From NCBI GenBank assembly GCA_015039365.1, contig WION01000064.1:144227-208226 (forward strand): 64,000 nucleotides of DNA, in the 5' to 3' direction. The notes beneath the pieces were generated by a model, which had not been told where the DNA came from, made no database searches, and saw only the letters and a list, made by a program, of their open reading frames with translations. Origin of the DNA: Amanita rubescens (taxonomy: Eukaryota; Basidiomycota; Agaricomycetes; Agaricales; Amanitaceae). Positions 10,338-23,653 of this stretch are shown one piece after another. The position numbers were made by a program, and so were the translations under genes. Within the stretch, counting starts at the first letter, position 1, and each line of letters opens with the position of its first letter.

Positions 10338-12832
10338 TCATTTTTTTCCCCCTTCTTTCGACCATGTATCGTAACGTCCCGCGCGCCGCATCCCATTGCA
10401 TGCGTGACCGAGTCGAGAGATATACGATTCGTCAAGGTAATACCCGGGGAATGGTTTTACACTACCAGTACTCCTAGTAGGAGAACGAGAACAGCACGTC
10501 CTGTCGTACGTTCTTACTCTTTTTTTAACAAAAAATTCCCTCTACTTTAGAATCTAAACCACGTGTATAATATACGCAATTCTTGTTAACGTTATCTTAC
10601 GTCGAACGTCGACTATATAAAAATCATCCTTATGCAACGGCGATACGATACGGTAACACCTGTTTTGTTTTCGTTATTTTTAAGACTGTCTAGTTAACAC
10701 GTGTCGTACGTTGCTTTACGTGATTGTGTATGTATATATAGTTGACTTACCAAGTTAGCACCCTCGTTACATCATGACAACTTGACATATTACATGCGCT
10801 GCGTGCAACCCAGCTGAAATTCCATTCCAGAACGTGAATTCGTTTCAATGTGCCCTGACCTATTCACATGTACAGCCCACAGAATCCAGGCCCGCATACG
10901 CAACTGCGCGGAAAAAACCTCAACCTCAAAGCTGCTGTGCCATTGGGCCCCTCGTATTAATTACTTTCTCCGCGAGTCGGACCCCCAAAAGAAATATCAC
11001 TCGCCGCGGCGCGCGTTCTCCGTTTCCGTTTCCGTACTGCGGGGGGGTAGCTGCTGCGACGATGCTCCACTCTGCTGTGCTCTGCGCTGATATCGATCTC
11101 TTTCCTTTTCGCCGAAAAGCGCGAATTTCAAAAAAACCGCCCAATTGCAATAGAAGTCACGCTCACGCGGCACGCGGCACGGACAATACGGAACGGAACG
11201 CGTGCAAAGGTTCCGCAGTCTCCGGCGTTAAGCTTTGAGCCCCATAGCCAAAAAAAAAAATGAAAATGAATAAGATTATAAACATCAACCAAGAACGAAC
11301 TGTACAAGGGGGGGACTAATCGTCTCTTATCTGTTGTTGTATTTACAGAAATTGGGGGAAAAAAGTTTGCAATCATCACCATCACCACCTGGTTGCCCGA
11401 TCTAGAGATAGAGTAAAAAGAAGAGGGGGAACAGTACGTGTTTTAAAGTACCGGTAATACAGGAGAAAGGACAGGACGGGACAGAATACCATGTTGCTGT
11501 CGCCAATGGATTGTATGACGTCAAAAGAAAGGAGCGGACGGGCTAGCATGTGCTGCACCTAACAGTATTGAGTATCAGCATCGGATCTACCGAGGAGTTG
11601 AGACCAAGAATCGAGACCAAGAAAAACCCGGAATGGACAAGTAAAGGGGAAAAAGTGCCCACAAGTAAACGCTAAGACGCACCATATTGAAGGCAGGTAG
11701 GGTAAAAACAAACAAAAAAGGTTGCAAAATGCCCAAAGGGTAGGGAGATAAGAAAACCGCTAGAAGCTAAAAGGTGCTAGTTGCGGCGGACTTGACGCGG
11801 CGCGGGCAGGAACGACTAGATCCGGAAAAGTGAATGTGGCGCTTGAGTTTTCGAGAACGATGGAGGATGACAATGATCACGATTGCAACGGCACTCGCGG
11901 TCAAGTCACGGACGCTCGCACCAACTGCGCAAGCACAGCATTGGCATCGGAAGCTTATAGCTTGAAAATGCATATGAAAATGCTAAAAGGTGGTCAAAAA
12001 GGTATACGACGAAACAGGGGTAAAAGGGGAAGTTGTATAATATAAGTATACCAAAGAAGGATCTTGATTCCTTTTGGATTCCGGTTAAGGATAGAAAGGG
12101 ATAGGGCGTTGGTGTGCCTGTCATATATGAAATCCAAAGAGGTTCAACTGAAGTTATAAAAAGAATAAACGAGTCCATATTAGGAATGTGACGTAAGGGT
12201 TGATTGCGAGCGTGGGTGGCTGAAGGGATGCAGGTGATGCGGCAGGGTCGGGGAACAAAAGTGCGTCGAGAGCCCGAGAACCCATTGTTCTGGCAAGAGG
12301 GCGGGAACTGGCCAAAAATTTTAATATTGGATGGATATGTGAAGAAAATTATATGCACCAAAGGGACACCAAGAGTAAAGCACACTTTATCCGACGAGGG
12401 TTGGTAGAAAAAAGAAGGCGAGCAATGCAAGGATGACGACAGTTGGATGGGGAAGTTGACCATAGAGCAAAATGGCTGGAAGTTGCGCGGCGCCGAGGGT
12501 CACGGGTGATGTAACAGCGGCGGCAGTAACGTAGAGGTGGCAGGTGGGCATTATTGGGTCATTGACAACGTGACAAGGGTATCCATGGGGAACAAATAGA
12601 GGGAGGCAAGGGTATAAGCTAAAGTTCCAATGCAAGAGGAAATGAAAAGCGGGACAGATAATAAATAGCAAGAAGGATGCGGGCAGCAAGTTTTGGTTAC
12701 AATTGGCATGTGAGCGCAAGCGTTCTGCCTCGCAGGCATGTCCCGAGAACGCAAACGAATCACACTCACCAAATAATACATACACACAACCAATGGAGAA
12801 ATGGAAAGAGAGGAAACGCCTCTCGCTTCACA
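10338..12832. other. Long non-coding stretch, no gene recognised
   Basis: About 2.5 kb without an ORF that looks like a protein. It contains T-runs and A-runs (10340-10360, 11250-11265), a CpG-rich patch near 10980-11060 and purine-rich plus-strand sequence from 11390 to 12760. The longest minus ORF (11906-12463, 185 codons) has a skewed composition and no conserved pattern. Part of it is probably 3' UTR of the flanking convergent genes. A long non-coding RNA is possible but unsupported. Confidence 0.5.
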
Positions 12833-14277
12833 TTAATGCGGTTGGTCTTGGAAGGTGTCCCCATTGTCGCTTAACGTTTCCACCCTGACCCCTCTTGACG
12901 AACCGACGCTCCGAATATCCCTGCCCTCCTCGGCGAGTTCCCGCGTGATCAAATCTTCCTTTACTTCTGGCTCCGGTACGTCCTCCTCCACTGGTTCCGT
13001 AAAATCGGGTTTTCGCAGCATCTTCCTAAATGCATCCGCCATGATTGCCGCATCCGCACCGCTGAATGGGCCGGTGTCCGTTGCACTACCTGGGCGTGAA
13101 ATGGTAGATGCACCATCGTGTACCACGCTAGGCGGAATTCCGGCTTGGTGACCAGTAGAACTGTGGGCCAGAGCTGATAGTGGAGCTGTCGGTACGACGG
13201 GTGACTGTTGCTGTACGTTTGCCATCATTGGTGAAGCGGAGCCGATCGAATTTCTGTTCGAGTCCATTCGCTGCCGTCTGCGTAGCCGACGAAGGATAAG
13301 GAAGAAGAGAAGGCATATGGCAGCAATGGCCAAGAAACCCAGTACGACGATGACGGCGATGGCCCAGTGTGGGAAACCAGAACCGGTACTGGCATTTTGC
13401 AGGTTACCAGTATGGGTAGACGAGGGTACTGTTAAACTGGCCGTTAGAGAAGATAGCGAAGCAAGAGAGGCCGATGCACGTGAAACAGAGGCAGCAGATG
13501 CCGAGGACGCGGCCGCCGCAGATGATGATGACTCCATTGATGAGAGAATTGAGTCGGCATACGTTGTTTCTGGTCGGGAAATGTCAGGTGCGAAAAAATG
13601 TCACGGGGGGGACGTTCACTCACGGACAGCTGTAAAAATACTCTGGGGTATTTGACTGCCGTCTAGTGGCTCTGTATTCGGAGATATGATCCAATAGAAG
13701 GGGTATGAGATGTTGGAACCGTCCCACGACGCTCCATTGACTCCAAACCAGGCATCGTTCACCTGCGCCGTGATAGCACCCGCTTGACCAAAGGTATTTG
13801 TGACGTTTGTTCTATTGAGCACTTGTTGCCCCGAATCCGCGCGAAAAAGATAAATGTCTACCAGTTTTGTATATTGGTACTGAGGTAGACGAGAGTTCCC
13901 TGTGAAAAAGTTGAGAGAGAGGAGATCGCATATATGGACCCAAGGGACGTACAGACGAATGTTGCCCATTCATGCTGGGGGATGGTTGTTGTGTTTGTAG
14001 GAAAGCAGGAGATGATATTGTTCCCTGAGAGAAATTGGCACTGATTTTCTGCTTCGGCTATAGAAGGATTAGTGTTAAGGGAATGAAAAGAAGAGGGAAA
14101 ACACGAACCGATTTGTGACTGATCTGCCAAGACTTGGCGGGCATGCTTGGAGGTAGTAGCACTTGGAGCGACTAGGTGAGCAGAAGAAAGTCTGCGCTTT
14201 AACCTTGACTGTCGAGTGGGAGGAATAGGAAAAGGTGTTTGACGAGGAAGATGATTACTTGATTGGCGAAGAGACAT
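12833..14277 (-). CDS. Type I single-pass membrane protein with Ser/Ala-rich stem
   Basis: Starts at the ATG at 14277 (MSLRQSSNHLPRQ...) and ends at 12833 (...TFQDQPH). Splicing joins an N-terminal segment to AENQCQFLSGNNIISCFP, then HEWATF.WNSRLPQYQYT with KLVDIYLFRADSGQQ, and a predicted extracellular domain with several N-glycosylation sequons and SYPFYWIISPN. A Ser/Ala-rich stretch follows (ESSSSAAAASSASAAS...), then one transmembrane helix (AIAVIVVLGFLAIAAICLLF) with a basic stop-transfer RRLRRRQR, and an acidic cytosolic tail. The layout resembles Wsc/Mid2-type wall sensors, but no WSC or Mid2 domain is seen. The N-terminus before the first intron is not a classic signal peptide, so the true start may be in a different exon. 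Role unknown, probably at the cell surface. Confidence 0.7.
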
Positions 14278-14709
14278 TAGAATAATCTAGAGATAAATGG
14301 CATCACCAGCGGGGGGAAGAGCGGGGCTGAGGGAACGCTGGGAGCGACGGCGAGCAAGCAGAGAAGGAGCGTGGCGACCAACTTACAGCCCAACAGCGAC
14401 TTTTCTCACACTTGATTGGACCCCAGTCACTCCCGGCGTTAGGCCGACCATCATGATTCATGATCCCTTGTAACGTGTATTACGCTTATTTAACGCTCCT
14501 GTACGCGACATTTCTCGCGTTCAACTGAGAGATTCGTGTTAAGGAATTATAACCAACTTAACGCGCTGCGGTGCGTTACTCTCGCTCGCACTCGGCAGGC
14601 ACGGGGATGATGCCAAACAACGTCAAATATTCTACCGACAATTTCGACGCCGTAGAACGCCGGCCATCGTTCTCGACAGTGACGAGCAACCTTTCAAGCA
14701 ACGACAACC
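14278..14709. promoter_or_regulatory. Divergent intergenic region, 432 bp
   Basis: Separates the leftward membrane-protein gene from the rightward F-box/LRR-like gene, so it should hold both promoters. No coding sequence is visible. A purine-rich part (14310-14380) and an AT-richer part (14450-14560) are seen. No TATA element can be assigned with confidence. Confidence 0.4.
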
Positions 14710-15864
14710 ATGTCGCTACCACCGGAAGTCTGTGGGCTCATATGCCAACAGCCTTCGCTCAATAGAAGAGACCTGCGTAACCTTTGCAGCGTCTCGGGCT
14801 CATTCCGGGCGGAGGCCGAGCGTTTGCTCTACGCTCACGTTTGTCTCCGCACTCTCCGCCATATTCGTTCATGGTGCGTATCGCTTGCGACTCGGCCTCA
14901 TCTAGCCACCCGCGTTATATTCCTTTCCATGTCAATGCCCCCTTCAGTCGACCTCGCAGCAGCAGATTATTCTCTCCTTCTCTACGCTCTTGGCGCTTGT
15001 GCCAACCTCAAAGATCTCCAATTCCTTAGTGACGGTCTCTCGCCAGAGGGAGACGCAAGCCAGACCGTTTTCCTCGAGGGCCAACCCTGGCATCTCTTGA
15101 AATTCACAAATTCATACTTTAATCCTGCCATGCTACGTTTTTTCTTTGAATCACAACCAGACATGCAAACCCTCGTCATTCGTGCCAGGGAGCACGAATC
15201 CCCTAAACCAGTCTATTTGCCTCGCAATCTACAGACATTGGATGCCTCTGCTGCGGTTCTTAGGTCCGTCGCAAATGCCTCTGGGCTTAGGGTCAGGCGA
15301 TTACAGTACCATATGGCCCATACTCGCGGCATGGATGAGCTTCCCACTTTTGTGGCGCTCGCAAGGTTGAGCCACTCTCTCACCACCCTGAGTATCGTGC
15401 GTCATGGCATCGATGAAGGCATGGACGTAGCCGTTGTCGCAGCTTGCATAGCTGCCCAGCTGCCCCAATTGCGCTATTTTAGGCTCATGGATAACACTAT
15501 CAGGGTACGTCAACCGAGCCTTTCTCGATAAACTACCTCTCATTCACTCTCTTTCTCAAAGTCGCAAGACTCGCTCGTCCCTTTGCTCCCCTTCTCCATC
15601 AATTTCGAACGCATTGAAACTTTCATCATCAAGCCCGCGACAAGGCTGCACGAGGACGACGACGTTCTTCGCTGCATCTACCGCGAGCTTGATACGGAAC
15701 ACGGGCGATCTAACGCGGCTGTGCGAATCATGCACAACCTCCCCACCCTCAGCTATCTCTCATTCATCCTCGATCAGGATTACGGTTTCGAAAAAATCGA
15801 TGGCGATGTAATCATCAGTCTCGGCGTTATCGCCTTGGATTCCAATAATTGGATGGAGGCGTGA
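14710..15864 (+). CDS. F-box/LRR-like protein
   Basis: Two exons joined by an intron at about 15507-15561 (gtacgt...caaag) in phase 0, giving ...FRLMDNTIR/SQDSLVPLLPF.... The N-terminus MSLPPEVCGLICQQ followed by LRNLCSVSGSFRAEAERLLY is the typical agaricomycete F-box-like header. The rest has irregular Leu-rich repeats (LKDLQFLSDGL, LQTLDASAAVLRS, LTTLSIVRHGIDEG, LRYFRLMD). Product about 365 residues. F-box proteins recruit substrates to SCF ubiquitin ligases; the target is unknown. It lies tail to tail with Bms1, 124 bp apart. Confidence 0.8.
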
Positions 15865-15988
15865 AAGGTTAAAGCCTTTTTTCTTTTCGACTTATCCCAT
15901 GGATATCATTTTTTGGGTTTCATACGCGATATGCAGCTCTCGTATTATGCTACTTATATGCCCAGTACGCCGCGCGTTAGTGATTAAT

Positions 15989-18900
15989 TTATGGCTTCCG
16001 TCTTTTGCTCCTCGCCCTTCCTTCCTCGACTTCCGCCTCCCTCTTGCTTTTCTGCCCGATGATCCGCATCACTTCTTTCTTCTTCTCCTTCTCCTTCTCC
16101 CCCTTCTTTTGCTCCTCCCTCTCCATCTTTTTCGCCCTTTCCACCTTTTTCTCTGCCTTTTTCTCCTTCCTCCGAACAACCTTCTCCTTCCTCAACGCCT
16201 TCATTTGTTGTAGCAGCGCTATTGCCTTCTTCTCTTCAGGTTCCATCACGACGGCTCGTTTCTGAAGATACGTCTTCTTTGCTTGTGGCACCATAAGTTT
16301 TGGTTTTGACGCATAAGGCAATGCAGCCTGTAATTTCTTGGGTACTACAAGCGGATTGAAATTTCGCGCTGGTCGCTCAATTTTCTTGTATACCGAGTTG
16401 GTGTTGACGGGAGGCTTTAGCCCTTCCGCGCGTCGAACTTCACCTGTAAGGCGCATCCCCGTCCAGTGTCCTTTGTCCGAAAGGAGGAGCGACGTCACGG
16501 GATTGTAAAATTTTCTCGGGGTTATCGAGTACCAAGCCCGGAGGAATATGATGTCTTTTTTTGTTTGTCTCACGTCAATCACTAGCTCTGATCTCGGTTT
16601 GGAATACGCACCGCTCATAAGAACCTTATCCTCGAACGTCGCCCTGAACGCTCCGTCCGGCTTCGACATCCCCTTCTTCACTTGACCCCGGATCCCAGAC
16701 ACCGTTCTGATACTCGCCCCCTCGAATTTGGCAACCTCCAACGCACTTGAAAACATATCCTTCACAAACGCCGTATTCTTGAAGATCTTGTACGGCACTC
16801 CTGTCAATTTAAGCTTCTTGACTATTTTCACCGACCGATCAATGTCCAAAACGACGCCTGTCGCGCTTATTCGGAAACCGGGCGCTTCGCCCTTGAGCGA
16901 ATTGAACGCACAAAACCCGGTATTCGGAACGGCCGCGGGGCCATAGAAAGTGGCAAAACAATGCATATGCTCAGGCGTGTACTTGAGCATCCTCATGCGA
17001 ATCGAATGATCGTCTAGAGAATAAATAGGAATCGTCTGGAATCTTCTCCACCCAAGCGAAAAGATGAGCGGATCATTCGTCTTTAGCGTTTTCGCGAACC
17101 ACCGATGTCTCTTGATGCGGACCTGGACGTACCCCATCCTCTCTTCCGCAGGTAACAGGCCACCCACTATTACGGGGTACCGTGCATCAAAGTGGTTAAT
17201 AAACTCGCACGGTACGTTCGTCACCTCGATGCGTACGTACTGACCGGGTCGATATCCTTCCACAAGGGCACGCGCGGCTTTGTCAGTGATAGACTCGAAT
17301 TCCGCGCGGTTAAGGGAAAGTTGAAGGGCGATCTCCTCTTTCTTTTCCGTATAAAAATCGGTGTCGGGACCGCCCGATTCGGGATCGTCGTATTGTTCGT
17401 CGAATTTGCGCTTTAGAGCCTCCTTTTTGGCGGCTAGAGCGGCGGCGCGGGTCTCTTCGAGGTTAGTGGCGTTTGGCTTTACTACTTGATTATCCCCACC
17501 GTCGACAGACCGTGAGTCTTCTTCGACGTCGGCGTCGTCGTCTCCGTGCTCGACGGAAGGCATGTTGTCGTCGTTCCCGGGCGTTGTATCACCACCTGTA
17601 ATAAATAGATGCCGAATAGACTCTAACATTTCTTCGTCTTCCCATTGGCTCAGTTGATCTTTGGTGAATGGCTCCTTGCTCATATCCAACTCTTCATCGT
17701 CTGAACGAGACTTGGCTTTGTTTAAGGTAAAGAAATCTTCATCTTCGTCTGTTCGCTCTTCTTCCTCGGGCGAGGTCTGTTCCGTGGAATCGTTTTTGAG
17801 AATCTCCTCCGGCGTCAGATCCGAGTTATAAATGAGCTTTATCCAGTCTTTTCGTTTTCCGCGTCGGGAAGAGAGAGAAGCTTGGGCTTTTGCAGCCAAA
17901 TTGGATTTCCAACGCGGCGCATCATCGTCATCCATATCGGCCTCGTCTTCTAGATCACTCGGAATGTCGACATTTTCGTCTTCTCCGTCAAAATGGAAAC
18001 GCTTGTTTTGATCGGGGTCGTCATCTTCATCATCAACGTCACCAAGGTCCGAGTCAGACTCTGCATACTCGATGGCATCTTGATGTTTTGATGAAGCGGA
18101 AGGTAATGAGCGCGTCGGTATTCGTCGTGAAGTACGACCCGTATTTTGGAGATTGGAAGAGGACGGTTCATCTCGATCCTCCTCTTCTTCATCCTCATCC
18201 TCTTCTGACGAATCAACACCAGAATCGTCTTCGTCCGCATCGGAACCGCTCGCTTCCGAACTCATGTCATCAGCTTCCACACTATATTCGTCGTCTTCAA
18301 GTGCCTGGGAAGATCCGAGCGCCAGGTGCTTAGAGGAGGAACCAAATAGACGGATTTGGCTCTTGGCAACGGCATCCTCAAGAGTGGCGTCGACGTCTTG
18401 CAGGTCCATGACCATCTGTTCGCCCTCGCCTTGTGGAACTGCGGAGCAGACTATCAGCATGCCAATGAACACGATGAAATACATGTGCAACGCACCTTCG
18501 GCGTTCCCTCTCGTGAAACTGCCAGGAACATTAATCCACACTGCGTCCTTGTCATACATTACACCTCCAACGTCGCTCATGGGTGCATGAATTAACAATT
18601 TTTGCTTCTCGCTAAGCTTGCGACGTTTTTCACTTTCGGCGTCCGGGAGGGGGCAAGGGTCTCCCAGAATCTCAACGGAATTTACGTCCACATCACCGAC
18701 ACCCGGTATATGGATTTTCGCGCCTGAACGGAGATTGGTACCCCGGAGATAACCATATAGTGTCACCGTCCGGTCGCATTTTCCTTCAGATAGGCGAATC
18801 TCTTCACGTGGAGTGAGATCCTCCACTCGGTCGGCGAGAAGGTAAGGGTGGGTGTTGCGGAAGATCAGCGGTCGGAATTTCATGACGGAAATGAAGCGCG

Positions 18901-19684
18901 AGAGGTTGAGGATCTCGGTGTCCGGATATCGGCCATTGAGAACGCCGGAGAGGTAGAAAAGCTTCGCTCCTTGGTAGATTTCTGCCCAAAATCGCTTTTT
19001 GAGAGCTTTTTTGGTCGCTCGTACGACGGAAGCTTTTTTGATAAGGTCCAGGTGGGTAAGGACGCCAATGACTTTGGGAAACCCGTGAGCTTGGAGGATG
19101 TTGAGGAATTCGAACGTTTCCTGTGATATTTTAGCGTTTTTAATGTGAAAGTAACAACTCCCGTACCATCTCAAAACCGAAAGAGCCATCAATCATGAGC
19201 AGGACGAGGTCAGCAATTTTGCCAACGTCAATCATGCTGTTGATATCGTTATTGCATTCAATGAATGTAATACGACGTTTCTTGCCGCTGACAACGGTTA
19301 TAGGTCCTTTTGCGTCGGTCAGAGTTTGCTTGGTATATCGACGGACGAGACTCTTCAATAGGGTGGTTTTGCCGACACCTGGAGGACCGACGATGGCCAC
19401 GATGACGGGTGGAGGCTCATCTTGGGGTGTCCGATCCACCAAAGGGACATGAAGCCTTGTTTGGTCGAGCTCTGCCTTGCGGCGTCCTTGCTGCTCAGCC
19501 CGACGGCCCGATTTTGGTGCAAATGCCTTTGTCGAGATATGTCAGGGTTGGTTAGATGTGTCACAAAGCCACTCACCTTAACATTTTTGCCTTTCTGCTT
19601 TTCTTTTCCCTTTCCTTTCTTCTTTCTCTGCTTTTGCGCCGGACTGAGACTGGCCTATGAGGCTTTGTGCGTTTGGCCGTCCAT
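15989..19684 (-). CDS. BMS1: Ribosome biogenesis GTPase Bms1
   Basis: Bms1 is the nucleolar GTPase of the small-subunit processome required for 40S assembly. The reading shows [29 protein letters not shown], a P-loop [57 protein letters not shown], and the central acidic region. The C-terminal domain contains [51 protein letters not shown] and a Lys/Arg-rich end. Introns are short (for example about 19127-19171, and 18438-18494, a multiple of three). The oddity is at the start: from the ATG at 19684 (MDGQTHKAS) an in-frame TAG lies at 19657-19655, exactly where the family has HR after Lys-Ala; HRP is readable in another frame. Downstream sequence is intact, so a compensating indel pair, an alternative first exon or an assembly error are the options. 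Confidence 0.9.
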
Positions 19685-19796
19685 GAGCGCCGTCAAAATC
19701 TAAGACCGAAATTAAGGTTAAGGGCAGACGCGGTCACGTGAGGCGACGCGAGTTGTGCGTTGATTTTTCTACGTAAAAAGTCTTGTGCCACATCAA
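19685..19796. promoter_or_regulatory. 112-bp bidirectional promoter between Bms1 and the Cep57-like gene
   Basis: The two start codons point away from each other with only 112 bp between them. CACGTGA sits near 19735, an E-box-like element. The spacing implies a compact shared promoter. Confidence 0.5.
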
Positions 19797-22700
19797 ATGG
19801 ACGACTTCACCATCCACGAGGACGAACTTGAACAAGACCGCATTCTCCTTGAGCGAAACCTTCAAATGCAACACACAGATAACTCGTTTCGTCTCTCATC
19901 AGCGGATGGTGAAGACGAAGACAATGAGCTCGAGTACGCTAGGCGTAACTCTGCTCCTTCTCCAGCATTTGCGACGAACTTCCGGGAAACAGACATGTAC
20001 GCTGACGAAGGCACACATAGTCAGCTTCACGTGTGGTCATATCGCACAGGCGAGGACGAGCAGGGTGTTCATCCATATGGCGGCGAAAGTGTCTCAACAA
20101 CAAATCATCACGCCAGTGGCGTCACGCTAACTGCGGGTCTGGCAGGGAATCGTAGCAGAAGAGGCACAGACGCCAGTTTTAGCGGTGCAGAATATGATCC
20201 GGAGCGCCCAATAGATGCCATGATCGCTGGCGTTGAAAAATTGAGTATGCTCGAGACTACTCCTTCCAAGTCCAAATTCTCTGTAAGCTTCCTCCATTCT
20301 TTACCTGGTCTTCTATTTTGATACCTTTAGAACAAGAATTTAACATTTGACCCGCTCGTTGTCGACAATACTGCTGAATTGGACCTTGTTCTCCAATCAG
20401 GTCACCAGGCGCCACCATCTCTTCGATCACGCGATAAATCAACTTCTCAACACTCTCGTTCTGTTCGACTACGTTCTCCACCCCGCTCTTTGTCCGCCAC
20501 TTCTTCGGACGAAGAAAACAATCATGCCAACTTTAATGGCGGTCGACCGAAACTTACAGACGCGCTTCGTCGCGTTTCTTTTTCACCAAAGCGACCCCGA
20601 AGCCCACACGCCGCACCTGCTCTACCTCGCGCCTCCTCTTCTCGGGTGCCAATGGGGAATAGCCCTGTACATAAGCGCCAACCTTCTTCCCCTCTAGCTC
20701 GTGTCACCACAAATCTCAATAGTCCAGACATAACACAAGAATTCCAGCGCCTCGACCGGTCCGCCAAGCTGCCTCATCATCCAAACCTTCTTACCCAACT
20801 ACATCCTCGACCCGACACACTATCCAACGACAACAAGCGATACCCTCTTCTAGCGCACTTACAAAACCCGTTCGTGATAAGCTTGGCGAAACAAAACGAG
20901 AAGGTAGCAGCAAAGGCCGCCAGCAATCGAAAAGGGATGAAGACTGAAGCTGCTAATCAATACAAAGGTCTTAACCGGATATCGTCAGCCCTCCCAGCTT
21001 CCCGCCATGCCCCAAACCATAGGCAAGCCACAGCCCTTGCGCAAGTCGTCTATGAGGATGCCTGCCGGAACACCGCGCTTCGCAAAGGTACATCTACCAG
21101 ACGTCACGGGTTTGACAAGTGCCGTCGAATCACCTGCCAAGATGGGACTTGCAGACTGGTGACTACAAGGGGGTTGACCTGGTTTGCATCCAGACGATAC
21201 GACTGCCAGGGAAGTCGAAGGTAAGCATGCGTGGTGACCTATCTTTCCGCTCTTAATGCTTGTACTAGCCCGCCTCATAAAAACCCTCAACGCTGTACAA
21301 TTCCGCTTGGAACATCTTGAGGAGGAAAATGGCGTCTCGCGTCGGCGCGTACGTGAGCTGGAATACGAGCTGGAGGAGTGCAAGCGAGAAGTTATCCGAG
21401 AGCGAACGCGGTGGCAGGAAGAAACTGCTGAGCTGTCTGGTGTTATACAAGCTGCGACCCTTGCACGCGCTCTTGGAAAGAAGTCTTCGAAAGGAAAAGG
21501 AAAAGCGAAAGAGAATGTAAGTGAATGCATTACTCTAGATATCCTCACCGTTGATTTCAATGACGATGCCAGACGGCCGCAGCAAATCTCAGTGCAGCGG
21601 AAGAAAGATATCGGGGAGCTGTTGAAGAGAAGAAAGGTATGTATTACTCATTCTGTAACTGGAATGTTGGCTCATGTCTGCAATAGCTCTTGAAGATCTA
21701 ATCACGTCGCTTCGCTCGCATTTGACGCGTCTCACGTCAGAACTATCTGAGCATCAGGCTATGCTGTTGGAATTGCGCGAATTGCGAGAGAAGGACGCTA
21801 TCGTATTGCGTAACAAGCTGGCCGAGGTAGACAACCTCAGAAATGAAGTCGAGCGACTTGCTGGAGAAGTAGAGGTGCCTACGGGGTGTCGTCGAGGAAG
21901 GCCTACGTGAGCGACGGAGGTTAGGGAGGGACGTCAGCGTTGATGCTTCGGGCGTCCAAGAAGACCATATCAACGGCTCGGTCAACGACGTGGCTGCTCA
22001 CAACATTAGAGAAGAGAGCGACGCTGGCAGTGATATGGACGATGGCCGCACCAACACTGCCACGAACGACGAGGATCCATGGTCAATCGATGGGTCTTCA
22101 AGGATGAACACGACTGCCAATCCAAACAACGTCAGCATGGGTAACGACAGTGACGCACCAGCTGGAATTTCTCGTCCTGACCGTACTATTCGAACAGACC
22201 GTGCGTCGCTTGGTTCAAGTGTGTCTGCTCTTGGCTTATCAATTGCCTCAGATGGCCCCGGCCCTACCGCACGCGCAAATATGAGTATTGGTATAGAAGA
22301 AGGCAACTCATTTGTCGGCGAGGAAGAAAGAAGTCGGATAGAGGCCGAGATTGAAGAGCGCAGATCTCTGCGTAGTTCTTTCGATGCATCTCAGTTGTCG
22401 CTCTCCCCCCGTCCAAAGTTAGGATCTCCTTCTTTCCGACCGAGAAGACAAGGTATCGTCGAGGACACCGACAGCGGTGGTGAAAGAGACGCGGGAGACT
22501 TGAGACGCGAGATGAGGGCACGGCCGCGACCAGCAACTCCTGTATCACAGTCACAACTCCCTCCACGGGCACCAGCCCCTACGCCATACCATGCTGTTGG
22601 TGGTCTAGATGCGGGAAGGGCAAAAAAGACGTCGACCGAACCCCATCATTACGACGGAAGAAAGAACGGGAAGATACCAGAAACACCGTTCCCCCAGATT

Positions 22701-23551
22701 CGAGGGGAGTATCTCGAGAAACTTTTCTTCTCTGCGCCCGAGCACGATGCTCGTACTTGTACAGCTTGTAATCGGCGTAGAATGCCATCGAACGCTCATA
22801 CCTTAAAGGGAGAAGTATATGATAGGGTGACTGGGCGGTGTACTGATGAGGATCTCGAGGAGCGAAATGACGATAGTATTGGCCAGTTGTTACCATCGCG
22901 ATATGATCGATTCCTCAAGTCTCGTAAGGGGAAACAGAGGGAGACGGGGCTGCAAGGAGAGGGGACTTGGTTCTGGCGAGAGAAAGGATGAGCTCGAGGG
23001 CACCGATGAAGGCTTTGCTGATGGGTCGTCGGATGGCCCTGGCCCCGTTCCCCACCCCGGACGCAAAGACAAAGGGAAACAGCGCGCAGTTGGGTTTGAA
23101 GAAGTCAAGGGAAAGGGCAAAGACGGCTGGAGAGTCGGGTTTGCCTCCTCAGACGGTGGTGACGCGCGTGATCGGAGAGTTGGAAGATGATTTTACGCAC
23201 TACAAAAGGTTCGTCGTTCGTCTAGCCTCTCAGATTGGCGGCTGATTCACGATCATGATAGTATCTATTGTGAACTTGCGGATAGATACAAGGAGATGGA
23301 TGCCGCGTCTGAGGTGCGGCGGAGAAATATATTGGCGCAGCATTTGAAGGAGGTTGTTGATATCTTGGAGCAAAAGGTGAGGTCGCCGTAAGACTCCAGG
23401 ATGCCTATTAACAAGACATGACGTTCAGGGTGATCAAATTGCGTCTCTCTATGATTTATTGTCGTTTAGGGATAAGCCGGTAACAGAATCGATAGTCCCT
23501 AGCAAGGCTGGGGCTGGGGCTAGGAATTTGTTGTGGTCTCGTAGACCATAG
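19797..23551 (+). CDS. Cep57/Ppc89-like spindle pole body coiled-coil protein
   Basis: A long gene starting MDDFTIHEDELEQDR at 19797 and ending LLWSRRP at 23551. The N-terminal half is low-complexity and Ser/Pro-rich, with SPKRPRSP and SPxx sites. Next comes PDVTGLTSAVESPAK, then a coiled coil (LIKTLNAVQFRLEHLEEEN, RVRELEYELEECKREV) continuing through LTSELSEHQAMLLELRELRE. A cysteine motif HDARTCTACNRRR sits near 22740. The C-terminal segment DFTHYKR/IYCELADRYKEMDAAS, RNILAQHLKEVVDILEQKG and DQIASLYDLLSF matches the microtubule-binding Cep57 domain of fungal proteins. At least six exons are present; joins near 20750-21250 change frame and are not fully resolved. Probably a structural component of the spindle pole body. 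Confidence 0.8.
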
Positions 23552-23653
23552 GCATCTGGACATTTGTATATAATATCTTGTTGTACTAGGCACTACATAT
23601 TACTCGAATGAACCGTGAACAAATCTCTACAAACAAACGCGACACGGTTGAAC

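Noticed and set aside
11906..12463. 185-codon minus-strand ORF in the 10.3-12.8 kb gap
   Set aside because: Composition reflects a pyrimidine-rich strand, with no conserved motif and no homologous pattern; likely UTR or intergenic.
15989..16265. Plus-strand Phe/Ser-rich ORFs around 16.0-16.3 kb
   Set aside because: Antisense shadows of the Lys/Glu-rich C-terminus of Bms1.
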